A DNA stretch of 64,000 nucleotides from Oenanthe sinensis. Lineage: Eukaryota > Streptophyta > Magnoliopsida > Apiales > Apiaceae. Within the stretch, counting starts at the first letter, position 1, and each line of letters opens with the position of its first letter. Below are positions 44,901 through 57,524 of this stretch, one piece after another. The position numbers and the translations under genes are program-made. The DNA is taken from NCBI GenBank assembly GCA_028671895.1, contig CM053810.1, positions 34,823,501 through 34,887,500 on the forward strand. The letters are read 5' to 3'. The notes below the pieces were generated by a model. The model was not told the DNA's origin and ran no database searches. It saw only the letters and a list, made by a program, of their open reading frames with translations.

Positions 44901-46502
44901 TTTGTACTAGGTAGTTTTATTAGAACTTATTTTTCCCGATATTTCACTTCCTCGTGCCTACTTTAGCTACTCGCAAAACTGTTTTGTCAATGATTTTTAA
45001 TCAAGTTCTATACACCAACATGTAGTCATGATACTCCTCAATAATTTTCGTTACTTGACCGACTCGAGACAAGTCCTCTATCTTGCTCGAAATCGTCTCC
45101 CAAAACGGTTGCTTCACCATTTTCTTATGCTCATTTCACTTAATACCTTGTTTTCTAGCATTTTTAATAAATTGGAAATTAATCCATTTGACATGATTTC
45201 TTTTCTGAGGTCTTCTATGACTGTCAAGGAATATCTCATAAAAGTTTCATATTTTATTAAGCTCCGTAGCTAGTCCAATTATAGCCTCAAAGTTGGACAA
45301 AAACAGAATTTCCATTTTCTGCGCTACCGTTATTAAAACGTTCATAACTTTTGACTCGTAACTCCGAATAACGCAAAATTAGCGCTCAAACGATCTAGAG
45401 ACTATCTACTATCTAACCATATCATCCATAAGCCAAGAGCAGTGACCAACTGTTCCCAGATTTTTCTGGACAGTTACTGCAGTAAGGTTTAAGAAAAAAT
45501 GGCATGGTTACGTTTGTAAACTCATCGTTTTCCATTTCTATTCTACTTCAATTCAACCAACAATCAATCCCAAACTCCTCATTCCACATCAACAATCAAC
45601 ATACATCAATCTCAAGCCATTTAACTAATTAAATTATAAACCAAGAGCTTAATCATCAAATTAACAAACCATGGCTTTACATGCTTAACCAATGTTACCC
45701 ATAGCCTAAATAACTCTTAACAATCATTAACCAAGCTAAAGGAACTCAAGAATCAAAGAAAACAAATTTTCAATTTTCGGAGTTACTGTTCATTCGAACA
45801 TTATTTGAATCATAACTAAAGATTTCATGGATGGTTGCTTATAAGAATCAAGAGGAAGCAAGATGGTAATCATACCTTCGATTCAAGCTATTAAACTCAA
45901 TGATCCATGAAGAATCCATGTAGTTATGAATTTTTCTTCCTCTCATCTTCTTCTTTGCCGAATGGAGCTTTTGAAATGAGGAAAAATCTGATTTTTCCTT
46001 GTTTTTGGTAAATGTGTGGTGGAAGCTTGCTATTTAATATGGTTCGTGCGGTAGTCGCGTAATTTTCCGACGACGTTTTAATTTCTCGTTCTCATTCTCT
46101 TTTCTTTCATCCCACCTAAGTTTTAAAACTTAAAATCTCATATTATGATTCTAATATATTTTAGAATCATTAAATTAATACTCTTTAATTGTTTCGAGAA
46201 TTTACGAAACAATTCTCCGGATAAACACCTTTCACTTACACCGTTTCTCAAACTCTGTTCTAACTTTCGAAAGAACTTCAACTTTATTTTATTGGACTAA
46301 AATAATTATAAGTCCTATATTTATTCCGTATGCTCTCGTAAACACCGATATACATTTTCTTGTATACCCTGTATATTAATAATACGGTCTCATATCTCAA
46401 GTACCTTATATAAAAAAAATCCATAAAATCGTTTATTCATAAAATGAAAATTTTTATCTAAATTCTTAATAATATAAAGTGTCAAAAATATGGGTTATTA
46501 CA
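41995..46502 (-). repeat. 5' LTR of the chromovirus (4508 bp)
   Basis: Second copy of the LTR at 35392-39901, including both tandem-repeat arrays, the TATA-like box and all the short ORFs. It ends TTATTACA at 46502, followed by the TSD tcgga. Confidence 0.94.
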
Positions 46503-46620
46503 TCGGAGACCATATATATACTGCTTACAGAACATTACAAAATATATTGTTCAGTAAAATTTGTTTTGCAAGCAGTATATATATGGTCTCCAACAAAAAT
46601 ATGGTCTCCATATAACTTTT
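46503..46620. mobile_element. right part of the hairpin MITE
   Basis: It contains a perfect 22-base inverted pair: GGAGACCATATATATACTGCTT at 46505-46526 and its complement at 46570-46591. An outer arm, GGTCTCCATATAACTTTTTC, pairs with 35350-35370. Without the chromovirus the MITE would be about 160 bp. Flanking TA runs hide its target duplication. Confidence 0.7.
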
Positions 46621-47371
46621 TCATATATATATATATATATATATGTAATTAACTTATAACCCATGAGATCTAGGAATAAATCAAGAGAAAAACATAGGAT
46701 CGAAGCTAAAACATACAAAAATAAGTCGTTGGAAAAAGTCTTCAGAAAATTGTCAGAATATTAACTTCTATTATAACTTTGGGGGAAACAAGATAAAACT
46801 AAGGGCTGTTAAAATATGGTATTTGAGTAGCCAAAGGATACTTGTATGGTGGGTGTGTTAATTGTGCAAGTAAACAGGTTTATAAGCTTTAAAAGTGAAA
46901 GATCTTTGAAAGAACAAAGCTTGAAGCCCATAAACTTTTGAAGGTGAAAATTTTATGGAGTAAAGAGAGTTTTTGGAGAGAATTTTTTAGCATATACTTG
47001 CCAGAAAATGGCTTGAATAATGGTGGGGGTGAGGCCTTATTTATAGCAAAAAATTAGGAATTTTAGATTTATTTAATTAGGAATCAAGGTTCCTTAAATT
47101 TAAATTGTTGTCTCATCAACTGTACTTGAGGTCATGTGACTCTAGGAAAGTGTGCAAGCCTCATTAAAAAATTATTTAATAGCTAAAATATGGTAACAGA
47201 ATGATACTTTATTAAATATGACATTTTTCACAACATGATCCACAAATTATGAAAATTTGAGAACCTTCTGGAAGTAATCCTAATAAGTTATGGTCAAAAT
47301 CAGTTTCAATTTAGAGTTGACTTCATATGACTTTTAAGCGACCGAATAATCAATTACGTTTCGATATACAG
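46621..47371. other. AT-rich intergenic stretch
   Basis: Starts with a TA run (46621-46645). No ORF, RNA gene or clear repeat seen. It ends at the 5' LTR of element D, with tacag (47367-47371) as the left target copy. Confidence 0.65.
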
Positions 47372-48694
47372 TGTAAAGAATAATGTAACATAATATGTAA
47401 TAGTGATAACGATAACTCAACTAAGAAAAGAAAGACAGTCAAATAATACTAATTTGCAGCACAGGAATCCAGAAGGAGATGTAAACAGGAATCATACATA
47501 CATCATTGCAGAGCATTCAAGATGAAAGGATTACTGAACGTCAGCGAGAGAAGTTCATTAATATGTTCAGGCCTCAGCAACAAATAAGAGTTCAGAAGAT
47601 TTCTTATTAAGGACAGTGTAATGATTTAAGTATTATTGTCAAAGGGTTTCAGTGATCAGAAGCAATGCAATAGTCCAAGATTAATCAGCTGAAACAGAAC
47701 AGAAGTCAAGGGAATTATATTCAGTGTTAGTCATTTGTGAACCCGACTAGGGCATTAAGCGTTAGCACAACAAGAAAAGAATTGTCTTGGTTAATAAGAA
47801 GAAATTCAGTTGATCAAGCTAGAAGAGTGAAAACCAAATGGTAAATACTTCAAGAATTTAAGATATTAGTTAAGGCAAGTAATACTACATTTTGGTGTTC
47901 CAGTACACTTGAAACCATGGAGAGGCACAACAAAATGTTTCCCTTGATGTGTATTAGAGTTAAAGGTGCAACAAAAGTTATTATACATGTTTGTGGCACT
48001 TATACAGAGTGTCAAGAGTATAGGCGCAAGAAACAAGTCACTTGGGCACCACATAAAGAACAAGCGCAATGAAACACTTAGAAAAGATATAGATTGTGTT
48101 TGGTGGCGCCTATACATAGCAGTAAGAGTATAGGCGCAAATAACAATATCCACAGGCACAAGGAAACTTGTTGAAGGTTCTAAGTACTTTGGTGGCGCCT
48201 ACACAAGGGGAATGGTGTACAGGCACAACAAAGGTGTAGAGGCGCAACAAAAGATTAAAGGCGCAACAAAGGGATTTAGTGGCACCTACATACTGCAGTC
48301 ACTCTTCAAGCGCAATAAAGGACTTGCATTGTTCGAAAATCAATTCATTTGATTTCCAAAAGTCTACACAAATATATATGAGTTTAATTCGAAAGAATCA
48401 GAGTGCATCTTCTTCATAAAACTCAACAAACTTACGGGAGCTCCATTAAAGCCAAGCATTAAACACCCACCTGTATTTTTGTTGTAATATTGGTTGAACC
48501 CATATAATCTAATCATTTGATTAGAAGTGTAGTACTTTAGGGATTTAATAATATATCTTTATTTCCCCGAATGGTTGTGTTTCATTTACTACCATTTTTA
48601 TATCTCAAGAGCACAAACACTTAATCCGCAATTATATGAAAATCTACTAACACCATATTCAACTCCCCCTTCTATGATGATTTAGGACCTAACA
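47372..48694 (+). repeat. 5' LTR of element D
   Basis: TGTAAAGAATAATG to GGACCTAACA, 1323 bp, matching 57525-58815 and the minus-strand LTR of A. Degenerate GGCGCC hairpin units lie between about 47990 and 48310. The ORF at 47866-48159 on the minus strand runs through these repeats and is not a gene. Confidence 0.92.
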
Positions 48695-48696
48695 AT

Positions 48697-48708
48697 TGGT
48701 ATCAGAGT
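48697..48708 (+). other. primer binding site of element D
   Basis: TGGTATCAGAGT two bases after the LTR end; tRNA-Met type. Confidence 0.9.
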
Positions 48709-49048
48709 TTGTTGATTGAAGTTACAAATCAAGATCCAAGAATATTTCTACGAAAAAGTGCATTTTTAGATCTAGAAAAATTTATATTGAAATTTCTTTA
48801 TTCTTAAAGAAAATTCAATTTCGAATTTTTTAAAGATTTTAAATCCACTAATTTTAAAAAAAAACTATCAATCATCAAGAATTTCAATTAAAATTTTATT
48901 TCATGAAATTTAATTTTTATTCAAATTAATTTTAATTTTTAAGAAATTAATTATTTCTTGAGATTTAAAATTCTTCGTAACCATAAGTACCCAAAAACTT
49001 AGTAGCATCAAAATCTCAGCCTGTGATATAAATGAATAATTTTTATGG

Positions 49049-50042
49049 AAGAAAAAGATGTCTACTTTCATCAAATCAGCAAATTCTCAATAAATGGGAA
49101 TTTTAGAAAATGGACCTTATGTTCCTCGGAAACTTACACCAGAATTAGTCTCAGATGACGGAGAACGGATTCCTCAAGGATTTACCCCAATGGAGCCTTC
49201 AGAGTACACTGACACTGACAAAGAAAGAGTAGCATGGAATAATCATCTTTAATGTATCCTAATGGATTCACTGGATACTACAATGCTGAATCAAATGATA
49301 AATTGCACTAGCTCAAAAAAAATGTGGGATATGATTGATCTGCTAATGGAAGGTACTGCAGAAGCGAAGGAGAACAGGATGGATATTCTTAAATCCCGTA
49401 TGAAGCTTTCAAGTCACTATCTGGAGAAAGTATCACTCAAGTATTTGAGAGATATAATAAATTGTTGAATGACTTGTCACTGCATGAGAAGGCCTACTCA
49501 CGTAGAAAGATCAACAGAAAATTTATGTTGACATTGTCAGCACATCTTGAACACAAAATCTCTGCCATTAGAGATAGAAGTGACATAAATGACATGTCAA
49601 TTGAAATTCTATATAGAAATCTCAAAACTCATGAAATGGAGCAAGAACAAAGACAGATCATTTATGGTTCGGGAACAGTGGATAGTAAGAATACAACACT
49701 GTTGAAAAACTACAACACTTCTAGCCAAAGATTTTACTTTCATAGAGACCAGCACAGTAAAGCCTGTAGTTGAGAAAGAAGAAATTATGGAAGCTGAATT
49801 TACAGAAAATACTCAACCAGGTGATGAAGATGACTTTTACTCAATGGAAGAACTTGAAAAGTTGGAAAATAATACAATGGCCTATATGGCAGGGAAGTTC
49901 AAGAACCTCGGATTTAGAAGGAACCCTAAGTAAAAATTCAAGAGTAATACTAGTTACAGTGGTTCCAGCTTCAGAAACAACAACCGAGGTGGTTCATCTT
50001 CAAGGTTTTACAGCAAAGGAGGTTATAAGATGGGAATGGTAG
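49049..50042 (+). pseudogene. gag capsid part of element D
   Basis: Fragments in several frames: a NGPYVPRKLTPE start-like stretch at about 49095, then 49262-49468 (NCTSSKKMWDMIDLLMEGTA), 49462-49773 (LSAHLEHKISAIRDRSDIND, a UBN2-like gag end) and a Glu-rich piece before FKNLGFRRNPK at about 49900. Stops (for example after WNNHL) and frameshifts separate them. This supplies the gag region that A has lost. By family, a capsid protein; this copy is dead. Confidence 0.78.
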
Positions 50043-51481
50043 ACCGCAGTACGTTCAAATGCTACAACTGTGATGAACCCGGACATTTTACTACAGAATG
50101 CCAAAAGCCTAAGCAAGGGAAGGAAAGAAAGGAGTCGTATGATGAACTCAAATAGAAGTGTGATGCACTGGTGAAGAAGCATCAAAGTAGAGCTTATATA
50201 GTCGAGGGAAAGAGCTGGGATGAATCAGACAATGATGAAGAAGAGACTTATAGAAATGTTGCTCTAATGGTAGACTCTTCATAGGCATCACCTCAGTCAT
50301 CGAAGGTATCATTTCTTTCCACGTTTGACTTGTCTAATTCTGATTACAAGAAAACTGTAGAAGATCTTAGTGTAGAAATGTTTAACATTTATACAAGCAT
50401 GCTAGCATCTGAAGAAGAAAATGTTAAACTAGTTCTAAAGAATAAAATGCTAGAAGCTAGAAATAAAGAACTAGAGCTTGCATGTGTTAACTTAGAAGAT
50501 CTGAAACAGAAGATAGAATATCCGCAGAATAGAGACAAATGCAACCAAGAAGTAGAAACTGCACTTAGGAATAAAATATATGAGTTAGAGTTAAAACTTC
50601 AAGCTTATAAGAAATATGCTAATCTTGTTAAGGAGGCAATAGATAAATAGGTCATAGGTCAGAAAAGTGGAATAGGATTTGATTATGATAAAAAGGCAGG
50701 AAAGAGACATGAGGAATCAATTGCTGAGGAAAGTCCTGTGAAGCAAGACATTCCACATGTATTAAAAAATGTCCCTAAGCCCCTATACAAGAAGTTTGTC
50801 ATCGAACCCGTAGACGAAGAGCATATCTTAATAAAAGAAGAAATCCCTGCTGAGGATCAAAAGAAAGAGAAAGAAAATAAACAAAAGGTGCCTAAGAAAT
50901 TTGTAAAAATTGAAGAGCTTAAGAAACAAATTAAAACTGAAATAGGCAACAAAGATGAAAAGAAGAAATCTAATAGAAATGGCAAGATAGGTGTTAATAA
51001 GAAAAATGATTATGCCTATTCTCCCAAAGCTATTAGAAAAGTTTGTAACAATTGTAATTCTATTGGTCATCTTATACATGCATGCAAAAAGATAAAAGTA
51101 GTAAAAATATAAACTTCTAATATGCCTTCCATGCATGCCATGTTTATCCCTCATCAACCATGTGGTAAAGTAGGATGCTTGCCATGTGCTTTCAACATCA
51201 CGTCTGCATACATAAATTTGATGAATGCATCATCTAGTTCCTGCATTAATACAGATGTGAACATGAATAGAAAGCATGTTAGGGCAAAGACTGCTAGTCC
51301 TCCTAAGTCTAGGAAGGAAGCCCCTGTCCCTAAGCCTAAAGACACACTTTTCAAGGCTAAACTAAAGGGCAAGGGCACAGTCGATGTGAAAGACAAGAAA
51401 CAAAAAATTTATGCAGCTAAGTTTGTTTACTTATCTAAGCCTCTTAGACCCAATCAAATTTGGGTGCCAAAGAAGAAGTAA
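50039..51481 (+). pseudogene. gag zinc-knuckle and C-terminal part of element D
   Basis: CYNCDEPGHFTTEC (about 50060-50102), then a DESDNDEEE stretch, then 50330-50650 (Glu/Lys-rich, probably helical), 50738-51112 with the second knuckle CNNCNSIGHLIHAC, and 51122-51481 ending NQIWVPKKK. In-frame stops at about 50153, 50282, 50648 and 51110 split the reading, which otherwise follows A closely. Nucleocapsid by family. Confidence 0.8.
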
Positions 51482-51520
51482 TAAATATGTGGTTAGGGCA
51501 TAACAAAGAAAAAGCATGTC

Positions 51521-51955
51521 ATGTGGATTCTTGACAGCGGCTGTTCTAGGCATATGACTGGTGATAAAGCCCTGCTATCAGATGTGATTGAGAAAGCTGG
51601 CCCGATAGTGACCTTTGGAGATAACAACAAGGGATTCATAACGGGATATGGCAATCTGGAAATCAGAAATGTTATCATTGAAAATATCTCTCTTGTGGAC
51701 GGATTAAAGCGCAACCTTATAATTATCAGTCAGTTCACTGACAAGGGCTAAAAGTAACTTTCAAAAAGGAAAGATGTGCAATCCAAAACAGAAAATATGC
51801 GAAGCTTGCCCTTCAAGGAGTAAGAAAGGGGAATCTCTTTGTGGCTGACTTATTCTTTGTAAGTAAAGGTGAAGTTCAATATTTTTATAGCAAAGCTTTA
51901 ATATAGGACAGTTGGTTATGGCACAAGAAACTTTCACACCTGAACTTTAAGGCAA
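51521..51955 (+). pseudogene. protease and pre-integrase start of element D
   Basis: The protease motif MWILDSGCSRHMTGDK is intact at 51521. VTFGDNNKGFITGYGNLEI and VDGLKRNLIIISQFTDKG follow, then a frameshift near 51750 and a stop at about 51903 before DSWLWHKKLSHLN. It matches A at 9497-10051. Confidence 0.83.
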
Positions 51956-52672
51956 TGAACTCTTTAGTTAAGAGGGAATTGGTTAGAGGTTTACCTGAGA
52001 TGGAATTTTGTCAAGAAGGTTTATGTGAAGCATGTGAAAAGGGGAAGTCAAAGAAAGAATCTCACCAAAGCAAAGATTCATCAGACATTACTGAACCTCT
52101 GCAACTTCTGTATATGGATTTATTTGGTCCAGTCAATGTCATGTCTATGTCATGGAAGAGATATGCACTAGTAATTGTAGATGACTACTCTAAGTACACG
52201 TGGGTGTTGTTTCTAGCGTCAAAAGATGAAGCCCCTCAAACAATTATTGATCACATAAAGAAGATAGAGTTAGAAGCTGATTTGCCTGTCAGGAAAATAA
52301 GGTCTGACAATGGAACAAAATTCAGGAATGTAACCCTGAATGATTTATTTATTAAGAAAGGGATATCAAGACAATATTCAGCGCCCAGAACTCCACAACA
52401 AAATGGAGTAGTAGAAAGGAAGAACAGAACTCCAGTTGAAGCAGCAAGAACAATGCTGAATGAAGCTAAGTTACCTCTATAGTTTTGGGCTGAAGCAGTC
52501 AACACAACTTACTATACTCAGAATCGTACCCTGGTTAATAAAGATCATGTCAAGACTCCATACGAGTTGATGGCTAACAAGAAACCAACACTGAAATACT
52601 TTCATGAGTTTGGAGCAAAGTGCTTTGTACTGAAAGATGATGAGCATCTAGGAAAGTTTGAATCCATCACAA
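51955..52672 (+). pseudogene. integrase of element D, truncated
   Basis: The pre-integrase zinc pair CEACEKGK, then the integrase core: YALVIVDDYSKYTWVLF, VRKIRSDNGTKF (the usual Glu after Gly-Thr is Lys) and TPQQNGVVERKNRT. A TAG at about 52480 interrupts LPL-FWAEAVN. The frame continues through FGAKCFVLKDDEHLGKF to a breakpoint at about 52665-52672, where the coding match to A stops. All of RT and RNase H is missing. Confidence 0.84.
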
Positions 52673-53229
52673 TGCATACAATTTCTTTTTGGGGCCATCA
52701 CAGTACATACATTGTGTAGGCGCAATAAATAACTTAAGAATTTTTTTTTCTTTTCACAATTAGTATATATAGCCTAATGTACTTCAATTTCTTTTTATTT
52801 TAGTGGCGATAGATACACATATACACAATGTGATAGGAGGTCTAGGCGCAACATAGATCTACAATTTTTTAATCGAACATAACCAAGTCAATTCTTGTCC
52901 AATTTTTAATCTAAAACTAGATTTGTGAAACCCACGTTCATATCTTTCATTTGCAAGTGGTCTCATCAATTTTGGTTTAGTTTTTAAAATACTCAATTTC
53001 TTAATATTTTGAACTGTTTGATTAGTGTGCTCATACTTTGAATCGATTAAAAAAATTAAAATGAAAATAAAATTAATTACACGTTTAAAGTTACTAGGAG
53101 TTCATCATATCTAAATTTCAAGTCAATCCAAGTAATTTTTAAAATTAGGGTTTAGTTCGTAATTTACTAAATTAATTCGACTTTAATTAGTATTTTTAAT
53201 TCATAAAAATTACCTTTCACTTTAATTCA
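52673..53229 (+). other. remaining pol-ORF3 spacer of element D
   Basis: After the deletion junction, sequence corresponds to the ORF3-side part of the spacer of A. Only remnants of hairpin units remain (GTGTAGGCGCAATAAA at about 52714, TCTAGGCGCAACA at about 52840). The rest is AT-rich, without a gene. Confidence 0.7.
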
Positions 53230-56200
53230 ATGACAGACCATTTTGAGATTAAGAAAACTATTTATTTATCTATTTTAGTAAATTACTGGACTGAAGCAGG
53301 TGAGTTAGGAAAATGGGCATGATTTTTAAATGAAAATTCAATAGTCCGTTATGAACTAACCACTAATGTGCCTTTAAATAGAAATCTTCTTAGACAGGTG
53401 TACAAGTCTGCTACAGACACATCTGTAAATGGAATATCAACTTTCACTTATAAAATTCTGTGACAAAAAGTATGAATAACAGAAAATGACATCAATCAAG
53501 CACTTAAGTTGCCAACTGAAAACTTTGAAGATGAACCATCTCAGGCAGACCTAAACAACTTCTTCATGTTTCTGCACTGCACAAGGGAAAACAATAATCT
53601 CCCGAAGAAGATCTACAAGCATCATCTATGGTGATTGCTTGTCTCATGGTTTTGCACCAAAGACAGGTGGCTTCCATGGGAGAACTCAATTCAACAAGGT
53701 GATTGCTTATGCAGTGGCTTCAGAGGTCAGAATCAACTTTGGAAGATTGATCATGGATGAGATCTTAAAGAACCAAGCACAAATGGAGAACTTTTGTTTA
53801 TATCCAAGATTTTTGCAGTTGGTGTTGAATTAAGTACTGAACGCTGATCAACTTCAATCGTTTCAGAATAGTCCTTTGGAAGAATCACCCTCACTGCAGT
53901 TCAAAACAATATTATTGTTACAACATGAGGCGGACTACCCAAATAGGTTTACTCCTGCTCCAATGACTAATTCTATTCGAGATTACTTTGCTCTTCTTAG
54001 ACAGGCTGAAGAAGAAGCTGCAGAAGAAGAACATGTTTCTCAAACTGATGAGTTAGCAAGTGAAGAAGAAGAAGAAGCAGCCTCTCGGGAGGAGACTGAA
54101 GCTGAAAATCAGATGACTCTGGAAGCAAAGAAGATCCAGAAATTGAAAAAGAAGATGAAATCATGGATGAAGCTATTTCTGATAATAAACAAGAACCAGA
54201 TCCTGCAAAAGAACAACAAAGGCAAAGCCCTGAAAATGCACTAGAGGAGGTAGCTATTGAGAATGTATTGGAAGAGACTCAGACCATAGATGTGTACATC
54301 CCTACTGATGAACAAATGTAAGAAGGTACACTTCTGGATTTTGAATTTTCTACTTTTCTTCAAGATGAATTTGTCACAATATCTACTTCTGTGCCTCAAA
54401 TGGCAATACACACACTTGAGCCCTTAGTGGCCTTCGAAGCTGGCAATGAACTTGGTGACAACCCAGTTCTAACCACTGCTAGAGATCAACAAACACTCTT
54501 TATCTCCCCTAAAGCCCGAAAAAGATCACTTGACATAGATGATATGAGTGAATCCCTACTAAATCAGGAAATTTTTGAAATATCCCCTATAGTTCTGCCT
54601 TCTCAAAAACGTCAAAAAATGAATTTTAAACCTAAGGCAACTGTGAGCCAGAAACCTGATTCTCCAATCTCTGAAACCTTTCTTTTTCTTAGTAATTTCA
54701 GTTCTGAAATTGATCAACTCCTGAAAGGTATGAGAAATGAAATAGAGATTGAAACACTATCAGCTACTTCAGTAGCCAGTACTATTTTGGTTAATCCAAT
54801 TTAGAATCTGTCTTCACAGGCAGAATGGGGCATCACTGACTCTCACGAGCCATTCATTACATTGTCAAATGTGGTGACCCCCTAGACTTAACATCTCCAA
54901 TTCCTAGTAAGGATGTTTTCCCTCCTTAAGTGGGTGAAGTGAAAAGGCAACTCTTCTTTAGAAGGGAAGAGGTTTCCATTCATGGAGTAACGGCGTCAGC
55001 AGCATCACTACTTCAAGTGGAATTGCCTTCACAAGTGTTGCGGGGCACCATAGGCTCTCAATTGTCACTTTTTACATTGCCTGAGGTGGTGACCCCCTGG
55101 AGATTACAAATCCAGCTCCTTCAAAGGAGGTCCTCCCGATCTTTTAAGGTCAGACGGAGGGACAACACACCCAAAGAAGGGATGTGGATCTATACTTAGA
55201 GTATCTGCTACTTCGGTAGTAGAACCTGTTTAGGGTGCCTCTGAGCAGGTCAGGCTTTCAACAGATTCAGCTGGCATCACAAATTCTTCAACTCTAAAAA
55301 TCATTACAGAATCTATAGTGGTGACCACACTGGGTCTAATTCCCCCAGTTCCTGAAAAAGGAGTTCTCCACACCCAAAGTGGTTTGGCAGAGAGGCAACC
55401 TACCCATATAAGGGATATGGATTTTCTTACAGGTACAGAAGATCAGTATGCTTTCAATGAGATGAGCGAAACACTTAATCTGAGTGATCTTTAATTTCCT
55501 GGCCCTGAACAGCCGAGTGTGAGTGTTGAGGGACGTGCACAAATAGTAAAATTGAGCGATGAAACACCCACTGACCAAATAAACACCCCACACACTGCAT
55601 ACACAGCACACAGCTAAAGGATTCTAAATCAGGAGGCCTAAGTCACTAAAATTCATTATTCTATAAGGAAAATCTTGGAAGTGCAAGAGCAGCAGCGCAA
55701 TAAAATGAAAGAAATTAAAGATTTAGTCTAACAACTGCTGGCTCAAAACACTATTACTACTCTTCAATCAACTTCTACAGCTCAAAATACTCCGGTTGAA
55801 AGGGAGGATAACCCAACTGAAGGGGAGAGAAGAGAGCATGAAAAAGTTGGAGCTGAAATGATAATGGAATATACAGCTCATGGGGAGGCAAATATCTTTT
55901 ACAGGCCTGGAGCGAGGAAATGGGAGAAATGAGAAATCTTTGAACCCTATGTGCCAATGGATATTCCTACTGAGAATAAAATAGAGGAAACAGCTAAGGC
56001 TGTAGGTATAGATATTGAGGAAGAATTTGTTGAGAAGTATGTGTTTGATAATGACTGTCTTCTAGTTAGTGTAGATGAAGTTGTTACTCAAGATATAGTT
56101 CAAGCTCAAGTGTTAATGAAAAGAAAGTGGAGAAGAGTTCAACATGCAATGGAAAGAAGAAATAGAATCAAGGACATCGAATCTAAAGTTGGTCCTGAAT

Positions 56201-57338
56201 GGGATGAAGCAAGGAGTCTGTTGGAGAAGAAATAACTAACTCTAAGTCAAAAGAAAGATAGAGAAGTCTTTGACCTTTTCAGAACCATAAAGGAAAAATT
56301 TCAAGATGTTCATGAGTTCTATGTTGTTCTTTCAGAAGAAATAACATGCGTATCAGTCAATGCATTCAAATTTGGTTGGAAAATGTATATCAATTCAACA
56401 ACACTGGGTTCGAGAATCTTGTCGACAAAAATCTTCGAGAAAATGAATATAGTGGAGTTATATGTGCTGAAGAGGAAAGTCATCTTTGGGGGACACAAGT
56501 CGAATGAGTTATTGAGAGATCTAATTGAAAATAGGATTATTGAGATCGGTGTCGAAGCATTTGAGAAACCTCCAGTGGTCAAGTTCTATAAGGCAACAAC
56601 TCTACACAATCTAACTTTATCTGATGAAGGTCTAGAGTCAAGTCAAGTAATATTTATGCAGTGTGTAGAGGGAAGAATTAGAAGCAAGAAGAACAGAACT
56701 GAAGAAGATCTTAAAGCTGCTGAGTTAAAACATCTGGAAGATATCTTATGGAGACAACCAGATACTAGAAGGATCCAATATATGTGAGAAAGGAGGATGG
56801 CACTGAAGAACTTGAAACCATTAAGGATTCTGAACCTTGCATATAAACTGAACCAAATAGAACAAAGTACTTCTTGTTCAAGAAAAATAGAGTGGAGAAG
56901 AGAAAGGAGCTGTCAAAGCTGAAAAGGAACAATTCTGACATCATCAGAAAAGTCTTTTCTAGGGTTAAGAGATCCACTGTAAAATCAGATAAGAAGGCTT
57001 TGAGGATCATACAAGATGTTCTGATGGAGAAATTAGTAGAAGAGTCTATGCATGACACTGACAGAGTGAAAGACTTTCCAAAAAGAATAACAGTGTTTGT
57101 GTTTTCAAAAAGACAATCACTAGCCTTCGAATCTATCTCAAAGACAAATTCAACTGCATTTCTCACAGAAGTTTTGAAGAATTTAGAAGATCCACCTCTT
57201 GTCAACACTCTAGAAGTTGAAGCGAGGGATTTGGTAAAAACAAGATTAGAAGAGAAGGAAGAAGAACTGAGGAAACATTACTCCGAGACAAGATCTAAAA
57301 AGAAGCAAGATACAAGTCAAGTAAGCAGAAGATCATAG
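53230..57338 (+). pseudogene. ORF3 of element D (full length but broken)
   Basis: The ATG at 53230 matches the ORF3 start of A, and the end at 57338 (RRS before the stop) matches its C-terminus. About 4.1 kb, colinear with A: N-terminal domain (FAPKTGGFHGRTQFNKVI at 53645), acidic middle (54000-54330), PSQKRQKMNFKPKATVSQKP at 54600, repeat region (54830-55420), coiled coil (about 55610-55740) and charged C-terminal domain (55951-57338). At least a dozen stops or frameshifts are visible, far more than in A. Having two independent copies confirms that the fragments in A are one gene. Function unknown. Confidence 0.8.
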
Positions 57339-57510
57339 AAATTTATGTTCAGGCTAGAGGAACAAATTTCTCTTATACTTGTAAAGAAATCTGGAAATGT
57401 AAAATCCAATCCAGAATGTAATTAATATTATTTCCTGTCTTTCTGCACTTTACTTTTTCTTGTAAGTACCAATTGAGTTATCCTCTCACAGGATTTGCTT
57501 GTCGAACTCT

Positions 57511-57524
57511 AAATAAGGGGAGAT
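57511..57524 (+). other. polypurine tract of element D
   Basis: AAATAAGGGGAGAT directly before the LTR TG at 57525. Confidence 0.85.

Larger units (their letters stand above)
35392..46502 (-). mobile_element. Ty3/gypsy chromovirus with giant LTRs and gutted interior
   Basis: Left LTR 35392-39901, right LTR 41995-46502 (4510 and 4508 bp), interior only 2093 bp. Orientation is minus: PPT next to the left LTR, PBS next to the right LTR. The target-site duplication tcgga at 35387-35391 and 46503-46507 is perfect. The interior keeps recognisable but frame-broken fragments of gag, RT, RNase H and a C-terminal chromodomain, in the order expected for a chromovirus. LTR ends are TGTAATAAC and GCGTTACA on the minus strand. 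Confidence 0.93.
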
